Shown here piece by piece: positions 32,349 to 40,604 of a stretch of 64,000 nucleotides of DNA (positions are counted from its first letter, which is position 1; the number at the start of each line of letters is the position of its first letter). A program made the translations under genes and the position numbers. Below the pieces are notes generated by a model. The model made no database searches. It was not told where the DNA came from and saw nothing but the letters and a program-made list of their open reading frames with translations. The DNA comes from a virus. The stretch is from positions 62,001-126,000 of IMG/VR virus record IMGVR_UViG_3300027857_000001. One strand, given 5' to 3'.

Positions 32349-32476
32349 GCCTCCTGCCCGCTTGCGGCTCTCCTGTCGGACTGAGCGCTGAACCGGTGGT
32401 CCCGCAGGTACAGCAGGTCCTCGCAGGTGCCGATCTTGATCCGGCGCCGGCGGTACAGCGCGTACTCGCCCATCAT
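32345..32476 (-). CDS. 43-residue basic protein
   Basis: ATG 32476 with AAGGAGG close upstream. Contains YALYRRRRIKIGTCEDLLYL. No family recognised. Coupled both sides. Confidence 0.5.
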   Translation of the reverse strand: MMGEYALYRRRRIKIGTCEDLLYLRDHRFSAQSDRRAASGQEA

Positions 32477-32736
32477 GTCCTCCTTGCCGCGGCGATGATC
32501 GCCGCTGACGCATGCCTGATGTCGTTGTCGTCGCTTTCGGCCCACGCCTGGAACGCGGCCTCAGCCGCCGGCGACCGCTCGCAGATGACATCGATCAGGA
32601 CACGCCGGGCGAACCGCTCAGCGTCATCGAGCTTCTTCTTGCGGTCCATCAGCGCGAGCCCGTCAGCCAGCATCCGCAGCGGACGCTGGCTGAGCAGTGC
32701 CCGCATCTTCTCCTCGGCGTGCTCGCGGGTGGTCAT
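32473..32736 (-). CDS. helical hypothetical protein
   Basis: 87 residues from ATG 32736 (ATGA overlap with the DUF932 gene). Entirely helical and charged (MLADGLALMDRKKKLDDAER; DVICERSPAAEAAFQAW). No family recognised. Confidence 0.6.
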   Translation of the reverse strand: MTTREHAEEKMRALLSQRPLRMLADGLALMDRKKKLDDAERFARRVLIDVICERSPAAEAAFQAWAESDDNDIRHASAAIIAAARRT

Positions 32737-33830
32737 GCCGCGAGTTCCAGCGGGCGCCCGAGGACGGTGCCGAGGGTGGCGAGCGTCGCGCCGTCGAGGG
32801 CGTCGGTCCGTCCCTGGACGGCGTTGAGCATGTTCCGCTCGGCACGGACGGCGCCCCGGACGGTGCCCATGTGGTGGGCGTAGGTGTTGACGGCCTGCAC
32901 GACTCCCCACGCGGTGCCGTTCCACGGCGCGACCCTCTGGTCGTAGGTGTACAGGCGGTGCAGGTCGCCGCGCTTGCTCTCCGCCATGGTCCGGGACCGG
33001 CCGGGCTGCGCCGGGACGGGCACGTGCGCGTCGAGGAACCTCGACCACTCGGTTCGGGACACGCCGGTGGCGCACAGCTGCGCGACTTCAGCGGCGAAGT
33101 CGTCCGTGATCTCGTGGATGACGCTGAGAGCCTGCCTGGCCTCGGTCAGCTTCAGGTGGCTGTACCGGGAGTGCCGGATCTTCAGCTGCTGGCCGCGCTC
33201 ACCCATGGCGATTCCGTGGGTGTTGTCGCACACGACGTTGGTGACCTTCCGGCCGAACGTCGTCGACAGCGACCCGTCGAACGAGGTGGTCGCTAGCAGG
33301 TAGGGGCGGAACTCGACCCCTTCGGGGAGCTTCACGTTCTCGGGCATCTCAACGGACACCCAGGCGATCGCGCCGTCGCGGAGCAGCCCGGCGGACCCGA
33401 TCTGCAGGTCGTCGTCCAGGATGCTGGCGACTGTGGTGAGCAGCCACCGGTCGTACGGGTGCTTCTCGTACCCGTCGGTGAACAGGCCCATCACGTGGCC
33501 CGTGTCGGACCGCGCGATGGCCTGCCGGTGCTCTTCGTGCTTCAGGCCCAGCGACCGGAGCACGTACGCCTTCGCCTCCTCGGCGGTCGGCTGGGCAATC
33601 AGCTCCCCGATGTCCAGGGTGACGTCGCCGGGCCGGCGCACGTACACTTCCCACGACTCGGCGTCCCACCCGAACAGGCGGCGCCGGACGTCGCCGACCG
33701 GGACCGCGCCGGGATAGTGGTTGGGCTCGCCGCCCTGCAGGTCGGCCCGGTAATGCCAGGCGCTGCCCCGCTTGTCCGTGAACCCGACGAGAACGTTGCT
33801 GTTCAGCCACTCCATGGTTTCCCTAGACAT
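32733..33830 (-). CDS. DUF932 (phage/plasmid-like protein, TIGR03299 type)
   Basis: 365 residues with GGAAGGAG 7 nt upstream of ATG 33830. Typical features: MEWLNSNVLVGFTDKRGSAW near the start, then RPYLLATTSFDGSLSTTFGR, VVCDNTHGIAM, KIRHSRYSHLKLTEARQALS, and a C-terminal TAWGVVQAVNTYAHH. The family occurs in phages and plasmids and is often close to replication or recombination genes; its biochemical role is not established. First clearly promoted gene of a minus sub-operon. Confidence 0.85.
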   Translation of the reverse strand: MSRETMEWLNSNVLVGFTDKRGSAWHYRADLQGGEPNHYPGAVPVGDVRRRLFGWDAESWEVYVRRPGDVTLDIGELIAQPTAEEAKAYVLRSLGLKHEEHRQAIARSDTGHVMGLFTDGYEKHPYDRWLLTTVASILDDDLQIGSAGLLRDGAIAWVSVEMPENVKLPEGVEFRPYLLATTSFDGSLSTTFGRKVTNVVCDNTHGIAMGERGQQLKIRHSRYSHLKLTEARQALSVIHEITDDFAAEVAQLCATGVSRTEWSRFLDAHVPVPAQPGRSRTMAESKRGDLHRLYTYDQRVAPWNGTAWGVVQAVNTYAHHMGTVRGAVRAERNMLNAVQGRTDALDGATLATLGTVLGRPLELAA

Positions 33831-33925
33831 AGCTGTCTCCTTCCGGATCGTGACCGCCCCTTGACGGGCGCGCCACGCGCACGAGCCAGGCCCGTTCGCG
33901 CGCCGGCGTGCCAGTCAGGACCAGC

Positions 33926-34219
33926 TCACGGCGTGACCGGCCGCCGGCTCGTGATCAGGTCCCGCCATGCTGCGGTCAGCGCAGCGAACTGCCCGCCGGT
34001 GCGCCACCGCGTGGTCACCTGAAACCCGTAGTCGGCCGCTGTCACGTCGTTTATGCGGAGCACGCCGAGCGCCAGGTCGTAGCTGCCGTACAGCTGCCCG
34101 AGCAGGCAGCGGGCCGTGTCGCCCAGGTCCAGGCGGTCAAGGTCCAGGCGGTCTGGCCAGCCGGGGCAGAGCTGGTCGAGCATTCCGGCGCCGCGGGCTA
34201 CAGCGGCGGTAGCGGTCAT
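33926..34219 (-). CDS. hypothetical protein
   Basis: 97 residues from ATG 34219 (ATGA overlap). Helical, with ARCLLGQLYGSYDLALGVLR in the middle and GFQVTTRWRTGGQFAALTAA near the end. A recurrent type of actinophage small protein. Function unknown. Confidence 0.6.
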   Translation of the reverse strand: MTATAAVARGAGMLDQLCPGWPDRLDLDRLDLGDTARCLLGQLYGSYDLALGVLRINDVTAADYGFQVTTRWRTGGQFAALTAAWRDLITSRRPVTP

Positions 34220-34497
34220 GGCGATGCCTCCGTCTCCCCGGTAGTGTCCGGGTCGATGCCGCGGGCGGTCATCTGCTCGCACAGGTACTGGACGACGTCG
34301 CCGCCGTTCCACGATTCGCCGAGGTCACGGTTGAACGTGATGGCGAGGTCCCGCAGCCATCTCGTGACCGCGCCGCACTCCCGGCAGTCCCGGACCTTCG
34401 CGGGGGCGCCGTTGATGACAGCGTCATGCACCCGCTCGCACGTGCACGCCATGGGGGTAGCGGCCGGGATGCCGCTGCTGGTGTCCATGACGGTCAC
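34216..34497 (-). CDS. small zinc-knuckle protein
   Basis: 93 residues. CTCERVHDAV...CRECGAV suggests a C4 zinc site, then a helical C-terminus. Coupled to neighbours by ATGA. Confidence 0.6.
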   Translation of the reverse strand: MTVMDTSSGIPAATPMACTCERVHDAVINGAPAKVRDCRECGAVTRWLRDLAITFNRDLGESWNGGDVVQYLCEQMTARGIDPDTTGETEASP

Positions 34498-34682
34498 CAG
34501 GCGCCGGCAGGCTCAAGGAACCTGGCCGGCAGGCTCGTCACGGTGCCGTCACTGAGACGGATACCGACCCGGGCACCCACCGTCACCACGGTGGCCTCCC
34601 GGTAGCCGGCCACCCACAGCGACGTGGCCGGGCTCGTCCGGACACGCATGCCCGGCACGAAATCAGCAGCGATACTGAACAT
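34494..34682 (-). CDS. small beta-barrel-like protein
   Basis: 62 residues with a full AGGAGG ribosome site before ATG 34682. Repeated strands (GMRVRTSPATSLWVAGYREA; GARVGIRLSDGTVTSLPARF) suggest an SH3-like fold. No family named. Confidence 0.6.
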   Translation of the reverse strand: MFSIAADFVPGMRVRTSPATSLWVAGYREATVVTVGARVGIRLSDGTVTSLPARFLEPAGAW

Positions 34683-34735
34683 CAGGGGTTACCTCCTCAC
34701 CCTCACCTCCCGCACGATGCGGGACGCCAGGGCAA

Positions 34736-34769
34736 GGCAGGACCGCGCCGCCGCATGAGCGGTCCTGCC
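34736..34769 (-). terminator. 11-bp hairpin between minus genes
   Basis: Perfect 11-bp stem (34736-34746 with 34759-34769) with a 12-nt loop, directly after the stop at 34778. Separates two minus sub-operons. Confidence 0.6.
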
Positions 34770-34777
34770 CCGCGTTT

Positions 34778-35131
34778 CTAGCCTCTGACCTGGATCAGGT
34801 CGTAAGCGTCGTACGTCTGCGTCTCGATCCCGTGCCGGAAGCAGCGGCCGACCCAGCAGATCCACGTCTGGCCGCCCAGGATGCTGCCGTTCACTGCGCG
34901 CATCCGGGCGCCGTCGGCTCGCTCGTCGGTGAAGTGCACGGCAGCGACTGGCAGGGTGATGAGGCCCGTATTCACGTCGCGGCCAGCCACGCGGAGCGCG
35001 GCCTCGGCGGCGGCCAGGTCCCCCGGCCGGTCTTCGCGCCGCGCGAACCTGCCGGCCGCCTCACGGTAGGCCGCTACCGCCTGATCAAGCGCGGCCAGCT
35101 GCCCCGCGCTCATGGTGCCTGTGCCGTTCAC
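34778..35131 (-). CDS. hypothetical protein
   Basis: 117 residues from GTG 35131 (GTGA overlap). Helical N-terminal half (LAALDQAVAAYREAAGRFAR) and a C-terminal beta region (VHFTDERADGARMRAVNGSI; CFRHGIETQTYDAYDLIQVR). No family recognised. Confidence 0.6.
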   Translation of the reverse strand: MNGTGTMSAGQLAALDQAVAAYREAAGRFARREDRPGDLAAAEAALRVAGRDVNTGLITLPVAAVHFTDERADGARMRAVNGSILGGQTWICWVGRCFRHGIETQTYDAYDLIQVRG

Positions 35132-35388
35132 TGCTGCCACCCGCGCTGAGGCGCGTCCGGATCCTGCGCCGCTATCCGCTGGAGACGGATCGCCTCACGG
35201 GTCTTCCGCGCGAGGAATTCCCACGTGTCCGGGCACTCGCCGCACGTGCACGCCTCCCCGGTCATCCCGGTGTCCGGGCACGTGCTGGCACTGAACGCGT
35301 CCCCCGCGCGGAAAGCCTCACGCAGCTTGCCGCCTGCCTTCACCCACGCCGCGTCGGCGGCAGCGATAACGGCTGCATCGGCGGTCAC
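35128..35388 (-). CDS. small zinc-knuckle protein
   Basis: 86 residues from GTG 35388 (GTGA overlap). Contains CPDTGMTGEACTCGECPDTW, a compact Cys cluster, then a basic helix. No family recognised. Confidence 0.6.
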   Translation of the reverse strand: MTADAAVIAAADAAWVKAGGKLREAFRAGDAFSASTCPDTGMTGEACTCGECPDTWEFLARKTREAIRLQRIAAQDPDAPQRGWQQ

Positions 35389-35633
35389 GGCACTACCACC
35401 CTGCCGTCGGTCGTGAAGGCCACAACCGGTGTACTGCTGTCGTGCCGGAAGGACATCCGGCCCCGCGCTGCGACCTGCCCGGAATCCCAGTAGCGGGTAA
35501 ACCGCCACTCGTCATAGCCGGCGTTCCGGCCGGTCCGCTCCTCCAGGTACAGCGCCTGCCCGTTCACAACGACGCAGTCACCCGGCGACAGGTCCGGTAC
35601 CGGCTTGCTGATGACGCACACTCGTGCAGCCAC
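35385..35633 (-). CDS. hypothetical beta-rich protein
   Basis: 82 residues from GTG 35633 with AGAGGAG upstream. Contains DLSPGDCVVVNGQALYLEER, looking like a small barrel. No family recognised. Confidence 0.6.
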   Translation of the reverse strand: MAARVCVISKPVPDLSPGDCVVVNGQALYLEERTGRNAGYDEWRFTRYWDSGQVAARGRMSFRHDSSTPVVAFTTDGRVVVP

Positions 35634-35648
35634 GGGACTGTCTCCTCT

Positions 35649-36071
35649 CTAGTCGCAGCATCCGCAGCACGGCGCGTCCTCGCACCGGCCGTGCCGCTCG
35701 GTCATCCGGGCACCAGACGACGTGTACGCATAGCGGCGCCCCTCATGCTCCGCCCGGGCCGCCGCGAGCGCTGCCCGCGACGCGATCCGGTCATGCTCCG
35801 AACCGGGACCGCCAGGGCCGCCGAAACCGCCCTCGCGGTTCCTCTGGTCCGTCGAGTCCGGGCATCCGCCCACATACAGGCCGGACACGGGCGACCCGGC
35901 CCATTCGGCGTCGGTGTGCGTCACCGACCACCCGCCTGACTCCTCGCGGTACAGCAGGCCGCCGTAGGCTGGAACCTCAACGTGACACCACCGGCAGCCG
36001 TCCGGGCGACGGTTCGGCCTGTACACCAGCCCGGGCGTTATAGCTTGCCGGCGCCGTCGCTGATAGGGCAT
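35649..36071 (-). CDS. Cys-rich hypothetical protein
   Basis: 140 residues with GAGAGGAG before ATG 36071. CRWCHVEV near 26, then SVTHTDAEW, and a C-terminal CEDAPCCGCCD. Probably metal binding. First gene of the leftward operon that ends at 34778. Confidence 0.65.
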   Translation of the reverse strand: MPYQRRRRQAITPGLVYRPNRRPDGCRWCHVEVPAYGGLLYREESGGWSVTHTDAEWAGSPVSGLYVGGCPDSTDQRNREGGFGGPGGPGSEHDRIASRAALAAARAEHEGRRYAYTSSGARMTERHGRCEDAPCCGCCD

Positions 36072-37158
36072 CGCAGTCTCCTCTCGCTCGCATCAGGGTC
36101 AAGTACTTCCATGCGTGCCGCCGTCGCCTTCTGAGGGCTGTCACCCGTTGCCTCCCGCGACCAGGTCGCGGTGCTAGTGAGAACGGCGGCTGGACAGCAC
36201 TGCGCGCGGCCAGCTCGCTAACACGAGCCCACCGCGCGGCACCATCCGAAGAAGTAATCTGAGCAAAGGTTCACCAGCCACGTTCCGCTACGCGTTCAGT
36301 GGCCGGCCAGGATGTCGCATACGCGCAAGAGCTCACCTCACGCCATCCCTTCTGATGTTTTTCTGGCGCGGTCCCGTGCGGTCCCGCCGGCGTGGCTGAT
36401 CTCGCCGGCACTGGGTCACCCGATAGGGATTCCATTGTCTTAGTTCGCGCCGCCAGCACCTGAGAAGGGGACACGTCAACCCTCTTTGCGGCACTGGCCC
36501 CCGGACAGACTCCGGGGCGTGTTATTGAAGAATGGCACAACCAGACGTGCTACTGGTCTACGTCGCTTCCATGCCCACCGTGGTAATCCACGCGCACAAG
36601 GGCAGGATGTTCGTGCAAGCCACCGAAACAGGACTGGCCAGAGGTCTTGCTGCCACGCCAGCGGGAATTACCCGGCCAGCGCTGTCCTGCTAAGGCACCC
36701 CCTGCATTAAATCCCCGCAAGTCTAATACGGGATGCAGGATTGCGGCCGTACCTGGCATGCGCTATGCACCGCGCTTATCTGTTCTCAGCCAGGTTGCCT
36801 AGATCGTCAGTCGATCCGCCTATTACTGATGTCATGCCCACCGGTCACGGGACCGTCCCGCGCATAGCCCGGCATGTGTCCACGGTGGCGGGCCTCGCGG
36901 CGCGTGTCCCCTAGCCATCGGGGAGCCACTCTGTCGAACAGTGAAGTCCGTACATGAGCCGCACGTAAGGGGAGCTGGTGACCGTGGCGAGTCGTCAGAC
37001 AGGCGTGTCGGTCGGTAGCGCGCCGGCCGTGCGGCCGTCTAGCTGATTCAGTTGTCCGGCCAGCTCTCCCGCTGGTACCCATCACGCTCCTGCGTGGTTC
37101 CGGTACCGGCCGGGGGGCCGGCCCGCCGGTCCGGCGAACCGGTCCGACACGAAGAACA
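36072..37158. other. gene-free region with several hairpins
   Basis: About 1.1 kb with frequent stops in all frames and lower GC than the genes around it. Hairpins include CCCCGGA/TCCGGGG (36499-36505 with 36511-36517) and CCTGCAT/ATGCAGG (36701-36707 with 36733-36739). No tRNA fold, ORF with a ribosome site or long repeat was found. It separates two early gene blocks and could be an origin, attachment site or non-coding RNA locus. Confidence 0.5.
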
Positions 37159-37192
37159 CTACCGCCTAGACGGTATACCGTCAAGACGGTAG
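37159..37192 (+). promoter_or_regulatory. 34-bp dyad operator/promoter, copy 1
   Basis: A perfect 14-bp palindrome GACGGTATACCGTC (37169-37182) is flanked symmetrically by CTACCG (37159-37164) and CGGTAG (37187-37192). A -10-like TAGAGT follows at 37190-37195, 12 nt before ATG 37202. Direct repeats GGTAACGGT lie just downstream (37204-37212, 37226-37234). Confidence 0.65.
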
Positions 37193-37370
37193 AGTCACGG
37201 AATGGTAACGGTAGGGTCGCGACACGGTAACGGTGATCGATCGACGGCCGCGCACCGCGCAGCCCAGCCTCAGAAGCAGACACCCTCTCTCATATCACGC
37301 AAAAGGGACAAAACGGTCAGAATGCCGGCCACCCTGGAAGATTTCGCGTGGCGTTCTCGCTCTCCCCTCA

Positions 37371-37407
37371 AGGCCGCCTGGACGGTATACCGCCATTGCG
37401 GTATCAT
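37371..37407 (+). promoter_or_regulatory. related operator/promoter, copy 2
   Basis: GACGGTATACCG (37381-37392) with the same CCGCCT left flank and a CGGTAT right flank as copy 1. TATCAT at 37402-37407 begins 12 nt before ATG 37414, exactly as in copy 1, and TGGACG lies 17 bp upstream of it. Looks like a leaderless promoter under repression. Confidence 0.65.
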
Positions 37408-37875
37408 GTGCTCATGACTGACCCGAGCAAGACGAGCGTGCACCTGTCTCCCGAACTGAAGGCCAGGATGGCCGTTCTCGGCCTGAAGCCCGCGAGGGCT
37501 ATCGAGCTTGGCGTCGGCGTCGCGGAGCAGGACAGCCGGGAGACGCTTGAGGCGATGCTCCGCAGGGTGGTGCGCGAGGAGCTCAGGGACGCGGGGGTCC
37601 TGCCGCGGTAGTGCCTGTGCGGGCCGGGCAGGCAGGGCGGATCGCGTTGCCAGGCGTCCTCGTCCGCGAGGGCCTGGCGCGCGGCAGCGACGATGCGGCG
37701 CAGCTTTGCCGTCTCGGTCACCGCCCGGTCACGTTCGGCCAGCGCCCTCTCGAGCCGCTTCTTCAGTTCCACGCCGGCCTTCGCCTGCTGCACGGCACGG
37801 ATCGCCCGCCCGGACCGCGGTCAGCACGCTTGAGGTGTGTGCGTCGCAGCCGGGGCATGTCATCTTGTCGCTCAC
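37404..37875 (-). pseudogene. broken gene for a Zn-knuckle/coiled-coil protein
   Basis: GTG 37875 opens VSDKMTCPGCDAHTSSVLTA, which I recognise as the start of a common actinophage small protein. That protein normally continues with a second CxxC and then a long helix. Here the frame after GDPC goes out of register, while the expected helix (VQQAKAGVELKKRLERALAE) is found one frame over, starting near 37793. An internal deletion seems to have removed the second zinc ligand pair and shifted the frame. The second frame stays open to 37404, antisense to the RHH-like gene. Confidence 0.5.
37414..37611 (+). CDS. small RHH-like protein
   Basis: 65 residues. TSVHLSPELKARMAVLGLKP resembles the start of a ribbon-helix-helix domain, followed by an amphipathic C-terminal helix (SRETLEAMLRRVVREELRDA). 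It lacks a ribosome site; the promoter elements place transcription start at or near the ATG. The palindrome upstream may be its own operator. Confidence 0.6.
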   Translation: MTDPSKTSVHLSPELKARMAVLGLKPARAIELGVGVAEQDSRETLEAMLRRVVREELRDAGVLPR

Positions 37876-38063
37876 GGCCGTTCCTCCGGATCTTCCGGGT
37901 GCCAGTAGCAGCCGGGGTCTTGAGGCAGCGAGGAGAGGGCCGGCATCGCGCGCATGCTGGCCGGCGGGGCCACGCACATGCACGGCTGAGGATGCCAGCC
38001 CGCATTGCCGCAGAAGGTGTACGGCCCGTCCTGGCAGATCCGGCCGCGAGTGGTGACGGTCAA
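37872..38063 (-). CDS. small Cys/His-rich protein
   Basis: 63 residues from TTG 38063, overlapping the DUF6221 stop (TTGA). Contains CQDGPYTFCGNAGWHPQPCM and CYWHPEDP, likely metal binding. Ends in GTGA overlap with the next start. No family recognised. Confidence 0.5.
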   Translation of the reverse strand: MTVTTRGRICQDGPYTFCGNAGWHPQPCMCVAPPASMRAMPALSSLPQDPGCYWHPEDPEERP

Positions 38064-38545
38064 GGCATCCAGCTCTGCTGGTAGTCGGGGTGGCTGCTCC
38101 AGGTGGCGGCCACTGCTCTCATGGTCGGGCATGGCCAGTTGTCGGGGCGGCCGGAGTTATCGCACTCGTGGCAGATGAAAGCGGCCCGCTCGATGCCGTC
38201 ACCGTCGAGGTAGTCGTCGCTGACCATGTAGTGCAGCGCGACGATCGCCCGCATCGCCGAGGTCGCGGCCAGTACGCGTGCCGGGTCGTGGCGGGCGATG
38301 TGCGTGGCGGGCCGTCCTCCGCGGACGCTGTCGCGTGCTATCAGGATGCGATCCCAGTCGCCGGCGAAGACCGACTCGTAATCCTCCGAGCGATGGTTAT
38401 CGAACGCGTGATGCTGGCGACCGCCGCGCCGCCACTCCAGCGTGTGCGGCCCGTCATTGTGCTCGGTAGCTCGCGCTACCGCCTCATCCTCGTCGAGGCG
38501 CGCGGCGAGGAACTCGGTCAGGCTCGGTACGGTCACGGCTTCCAT
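38060..38545 (-). CDS. DUF6221 family protein
   Basis: 161 residues from ATG 38545 (GTG 38536 is possible). Matches the DUF6221 pattern: LTEFLAARLDEDEAVARA, HIARHDPARVLAATSAMRAI, CHECDNSG, then WPCPTMRAVAATWSSHPDYQ at the end. The family is frequent in actinobacterial prophages and plasmids with no known biochemical role. First gene of this minus operon, divergent from the terminase. Confidence 0.75.
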   Translation of the reverse strand: MEAVTVPSLTEFLAARLDEDEAVARATEHNDGPHTLEWRRGGRQHHAFDNHRSEDYESVFAGDWDRILIARDSVRGGRPATHIARHDPARVLAATSAMRAIVALHYMVSDDYLDGDGIERAAFICHECDNSGRPDNWPCPTMRAVAATWSSHPDYQQSWMP

Positions 38546-38631
38546 GAAATCACGCCGACACATGCCTGCGGGTTGCGCCGGCATGCCTTCCCGCCTGCTC
38601 ATTCCCTGGAGGTGGCCATGCCGTCTCCTCC

Positions 38632-40296
38632 GTGGCCCGAAGGCGCAAGACGGGGATGCGGGGCGGTGACCTGGTGCCTGCTCCTCCTGGCATGACCCTG
38701 GCCGAGCAGGAACTGGCGGCGCTCGAGGAGCTCACGGCGCTGAAGGCGAAACTCGCATCGGTGAGGGGCCGGGGGATCGCCCGGTACGTGCACGACCCGC
38801 TCGGGTTCGTCCAGAACGCGGTCAGGTTCAGGCCCGGCGGCGGCCTCGCCGCCTACCAGGCCGAGATCATCGCGGACCTGCCCCGGATGAGGCGGATAGC
38901 GGTCAGGGGACCGCGGGGGCTGGGCAAGAGCTGCCTGGTCTCCCTGATCGTCCTGTGGTTCGCGCTGACCCGCGACGCGGCGGGGACCGACTGGAAGATC
39001 TGCACCACTGCCGGGTCGTGGGCTCAGCTTGAGAGCTACCTGTGGCCTGAGATCGCGAAGTGGGCGAACAGCATCGACTGGGCCGTGATCGGCCGGGAGC
39101 CGCTCAGCCCCCGCAGTGAGCTGATGAGAACCCAGATGCGCCTGCGGCACGGCCTGGCCCTCTCCGCCTCCCCGGAGCGGCCCGACGTGATCGAGGGGCT
39201 TCACGGTGACAGCGTCCTCGTCGTGATCGACGAGGCGAAGATCGTCTCGCCGGGCATCTTCGACTCGATCGAGGGCGCGTTCTCCGGCGCGGGTGACGGC
39301 AGCGACCTCGAGGCGTACGCGCTCGCGTTCTCGACGCCTGGCGAGCCGTCAGGCCGGTTCTACGACATCCACACCCGCAAGCCCGGCCTGGAGGACTGGC
39401 ATGTCCGGCATGTCACCCTCGGCGAGGCGGTAGCGGCGGGCCGGATGACCATGTCGTGGGCGCGGCAGCGGAAGAAGCTGTGGGGCGAGACCAGCGCCCT
39501 GTACCAGAACCATGTCCTCGGCGAGTTCTGCGCTGACGATGAGGACGCCGTCATCCCCCTCGCGTGGGTGGAGGCGGCGTTCGAGCGATGGCGGGAGTGG
39601 GACCGGGACGGCCGCCCGGACCAGGACGGCGTGAAAGCCGTCGGCGTCGACGTCGCCCGTTCCGGCACCGACCGGACCGTCGCCGCGGTCCGGCACGGCG
39701 ATGTGCTCACCGGGCTCGCCGACTGGGCGAAAGCAGACACGATGATCACGACGGGGCGGGTCAGGGGCATCCTGGAAGCAGACCCGGAAGCCACCGCGGT
39801 CGTCGACGTCATCGGCATCGGCGCTGGGGTCTACGACCGGCTCCGGGAGCAGGGCTGCCGCAGCGACCCGTTCAACGCGGGACGCAAGACCACGCGGCGT
39901 GACAAGACAGGCCAGTTCGGGTTCTGCAATGTGCGGGCCGCGGCCTGGTGGAACCTGAGGGAACTGCTCGAGCCGCCGGCGTCCCGGCTCGCGATCTTCC
40001 CCGACGACCAGCTCGCGGGGGACCTCACCGCGATGCACTACAAGCACACCAGCGACGGGAAGATCCAGGTCGAGTCCAAGGACGACATCCGCAGGCGCAT
40101 CGGCCGGTCCACCGACCGCGGCGACGCGGTCATGCAGGCGTTCTGGATGTCGGCCGGGTCGTGGGCCGACGCGTACGGCACCACCGGCTGCCCGGCCTGC
40201 GGCAGGTCGTTCATGAAGGAAGCAGACGGGAAGCTCCGGACGCACTGCCCGCACTGCCGGAAGCCGCTAGACGAGCCCGAGAGTGAGGTCGCATGA
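38632..40296 (+). CDS. terL: terminase large subunit with C-terminal zinc ribbon
   Basis: 554 residues from GTG 38632 (ATG 38656 or 38692 are alternatives). ATPase: Walker A GPRGLGKS (93-100), Walker B VVIDEA (Asp200, Glu201). Nuclease: VGVDVARSGTD with Asp340, VVDVIGIGAG, and DRGDAVMQ near 500. It pumps phage DNA into proheads and cuts it. The last 40 residues carry CPACGRSF and CPHCRKP, an extra zinc ribbon. A 25-codon leader ORF (38618-38695) with a strong ribosome site ends in ATGA on ATG 38692, so translation could also start there. Confidence 0.9.
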   Translation: MARRRKTGMRGGDLVPAPPGMTLAEQELAALEELTALKAKLASVRGRGIARYVHDPLGFVQNAVRFRPGGGLAAYQAEIIADLPRMRRIAVRGPRGLGKSCLVSLIVLWFALTRDAAGTDWKICTTAGSWAQLESYLWPEIAKWANSIDWAVIGREPLSPRSELMRTQMRLRHGLALSASPERPDVIEGLHGDSVLVVIDEAKIVSPGIFDSIEGAFSGAGDGSDLEAYALAFSTPGEPSGRFYDIHTRKPGLEDWHVRHVTLGEAVAAGRMTMSWARQRKKLWGETSALYQNHVLGEFCADDEDAVIPLAWVEAAFERWREWDRDGRPDQDGVKAVGVDVARSGTDRTVAAVRHGDVLTGLADWAKADTMITTGRVRGILEADPEATAVVDVIGIGAGVYDRLREQGCRSDPFNAGRKTTRRDKTGQFGFCNVRAAAWWNLRELLEPPASRLAIFPDDQLAGDLTAMHYKHTSDGKIQVESKDDIRRRIGRSTDRGDAVMQAFWMSAGSWADAYGTTGCPACGRSFMKEADGKLRTHCPHCRKPLDEPESEVA

Positions 40297-40604
40297 TCCC
40301 GGCAGGCGCACGCCTGATTCCCGACCCCGGAGCCGAGATGGAGCGCGTAGCCGGCCTGCGGAGGGCCCTGCCGTCTTCCCTGAAGCCTGACCAGCTCACT
40401 GACCTGGTCCGTGAGTGCGTCACGATCGTCAGGCCCGGCGAGGTACTGGTGGTCCGCGTGCCGGAGGGCTGGACGCCGGGCCAGCTCCGCGACGCGCAGG
40501 AGAACATCGCGGCGTGGACTGGCGTCCACGCGCCCGCCGTGAAGGTGCTGCTCGTGCATGCCGACGGGTTCGCTGTCATGAGCGAGCCGGGAGGCCCTGA
40601 GTGA
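40293..40604 (+). CDS. small protein after terminase
   Basis: 103 residues (ATGA overlap). Helical start, then a compact alpha/beta unit (GEVLVVRVPEGWTPGQLRDA; VKVLLVHADGFAVM). No family named; a frequent type of small actinophage late-region protein. Confidence 0.65.
   Translation: MIPAGARLIPDPGAEMERVAGLRRALPSSLKPDQLTDLVRECVTIVRPGEVLVVRVPEGWTPGQLRDAQENIAAWTGVHAPAVKVLLVHADGFAVMSEPGGPE

Noticed and set aside
36807-37283. 158-codon minus-strand ORF in the gene-free region
   Set aside because: No ribosome site, Arg-rich random composition, and it runs through the palindromic operator.
37202-37417. 71-codon plus-strand ORF after operator copy 1
   Set aside because: Its ATG has suitable promoter spacing, but the C-terminus is encoded by operator copy 2 and the composition is not convincing. 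Kept only as part of the promoter finding.
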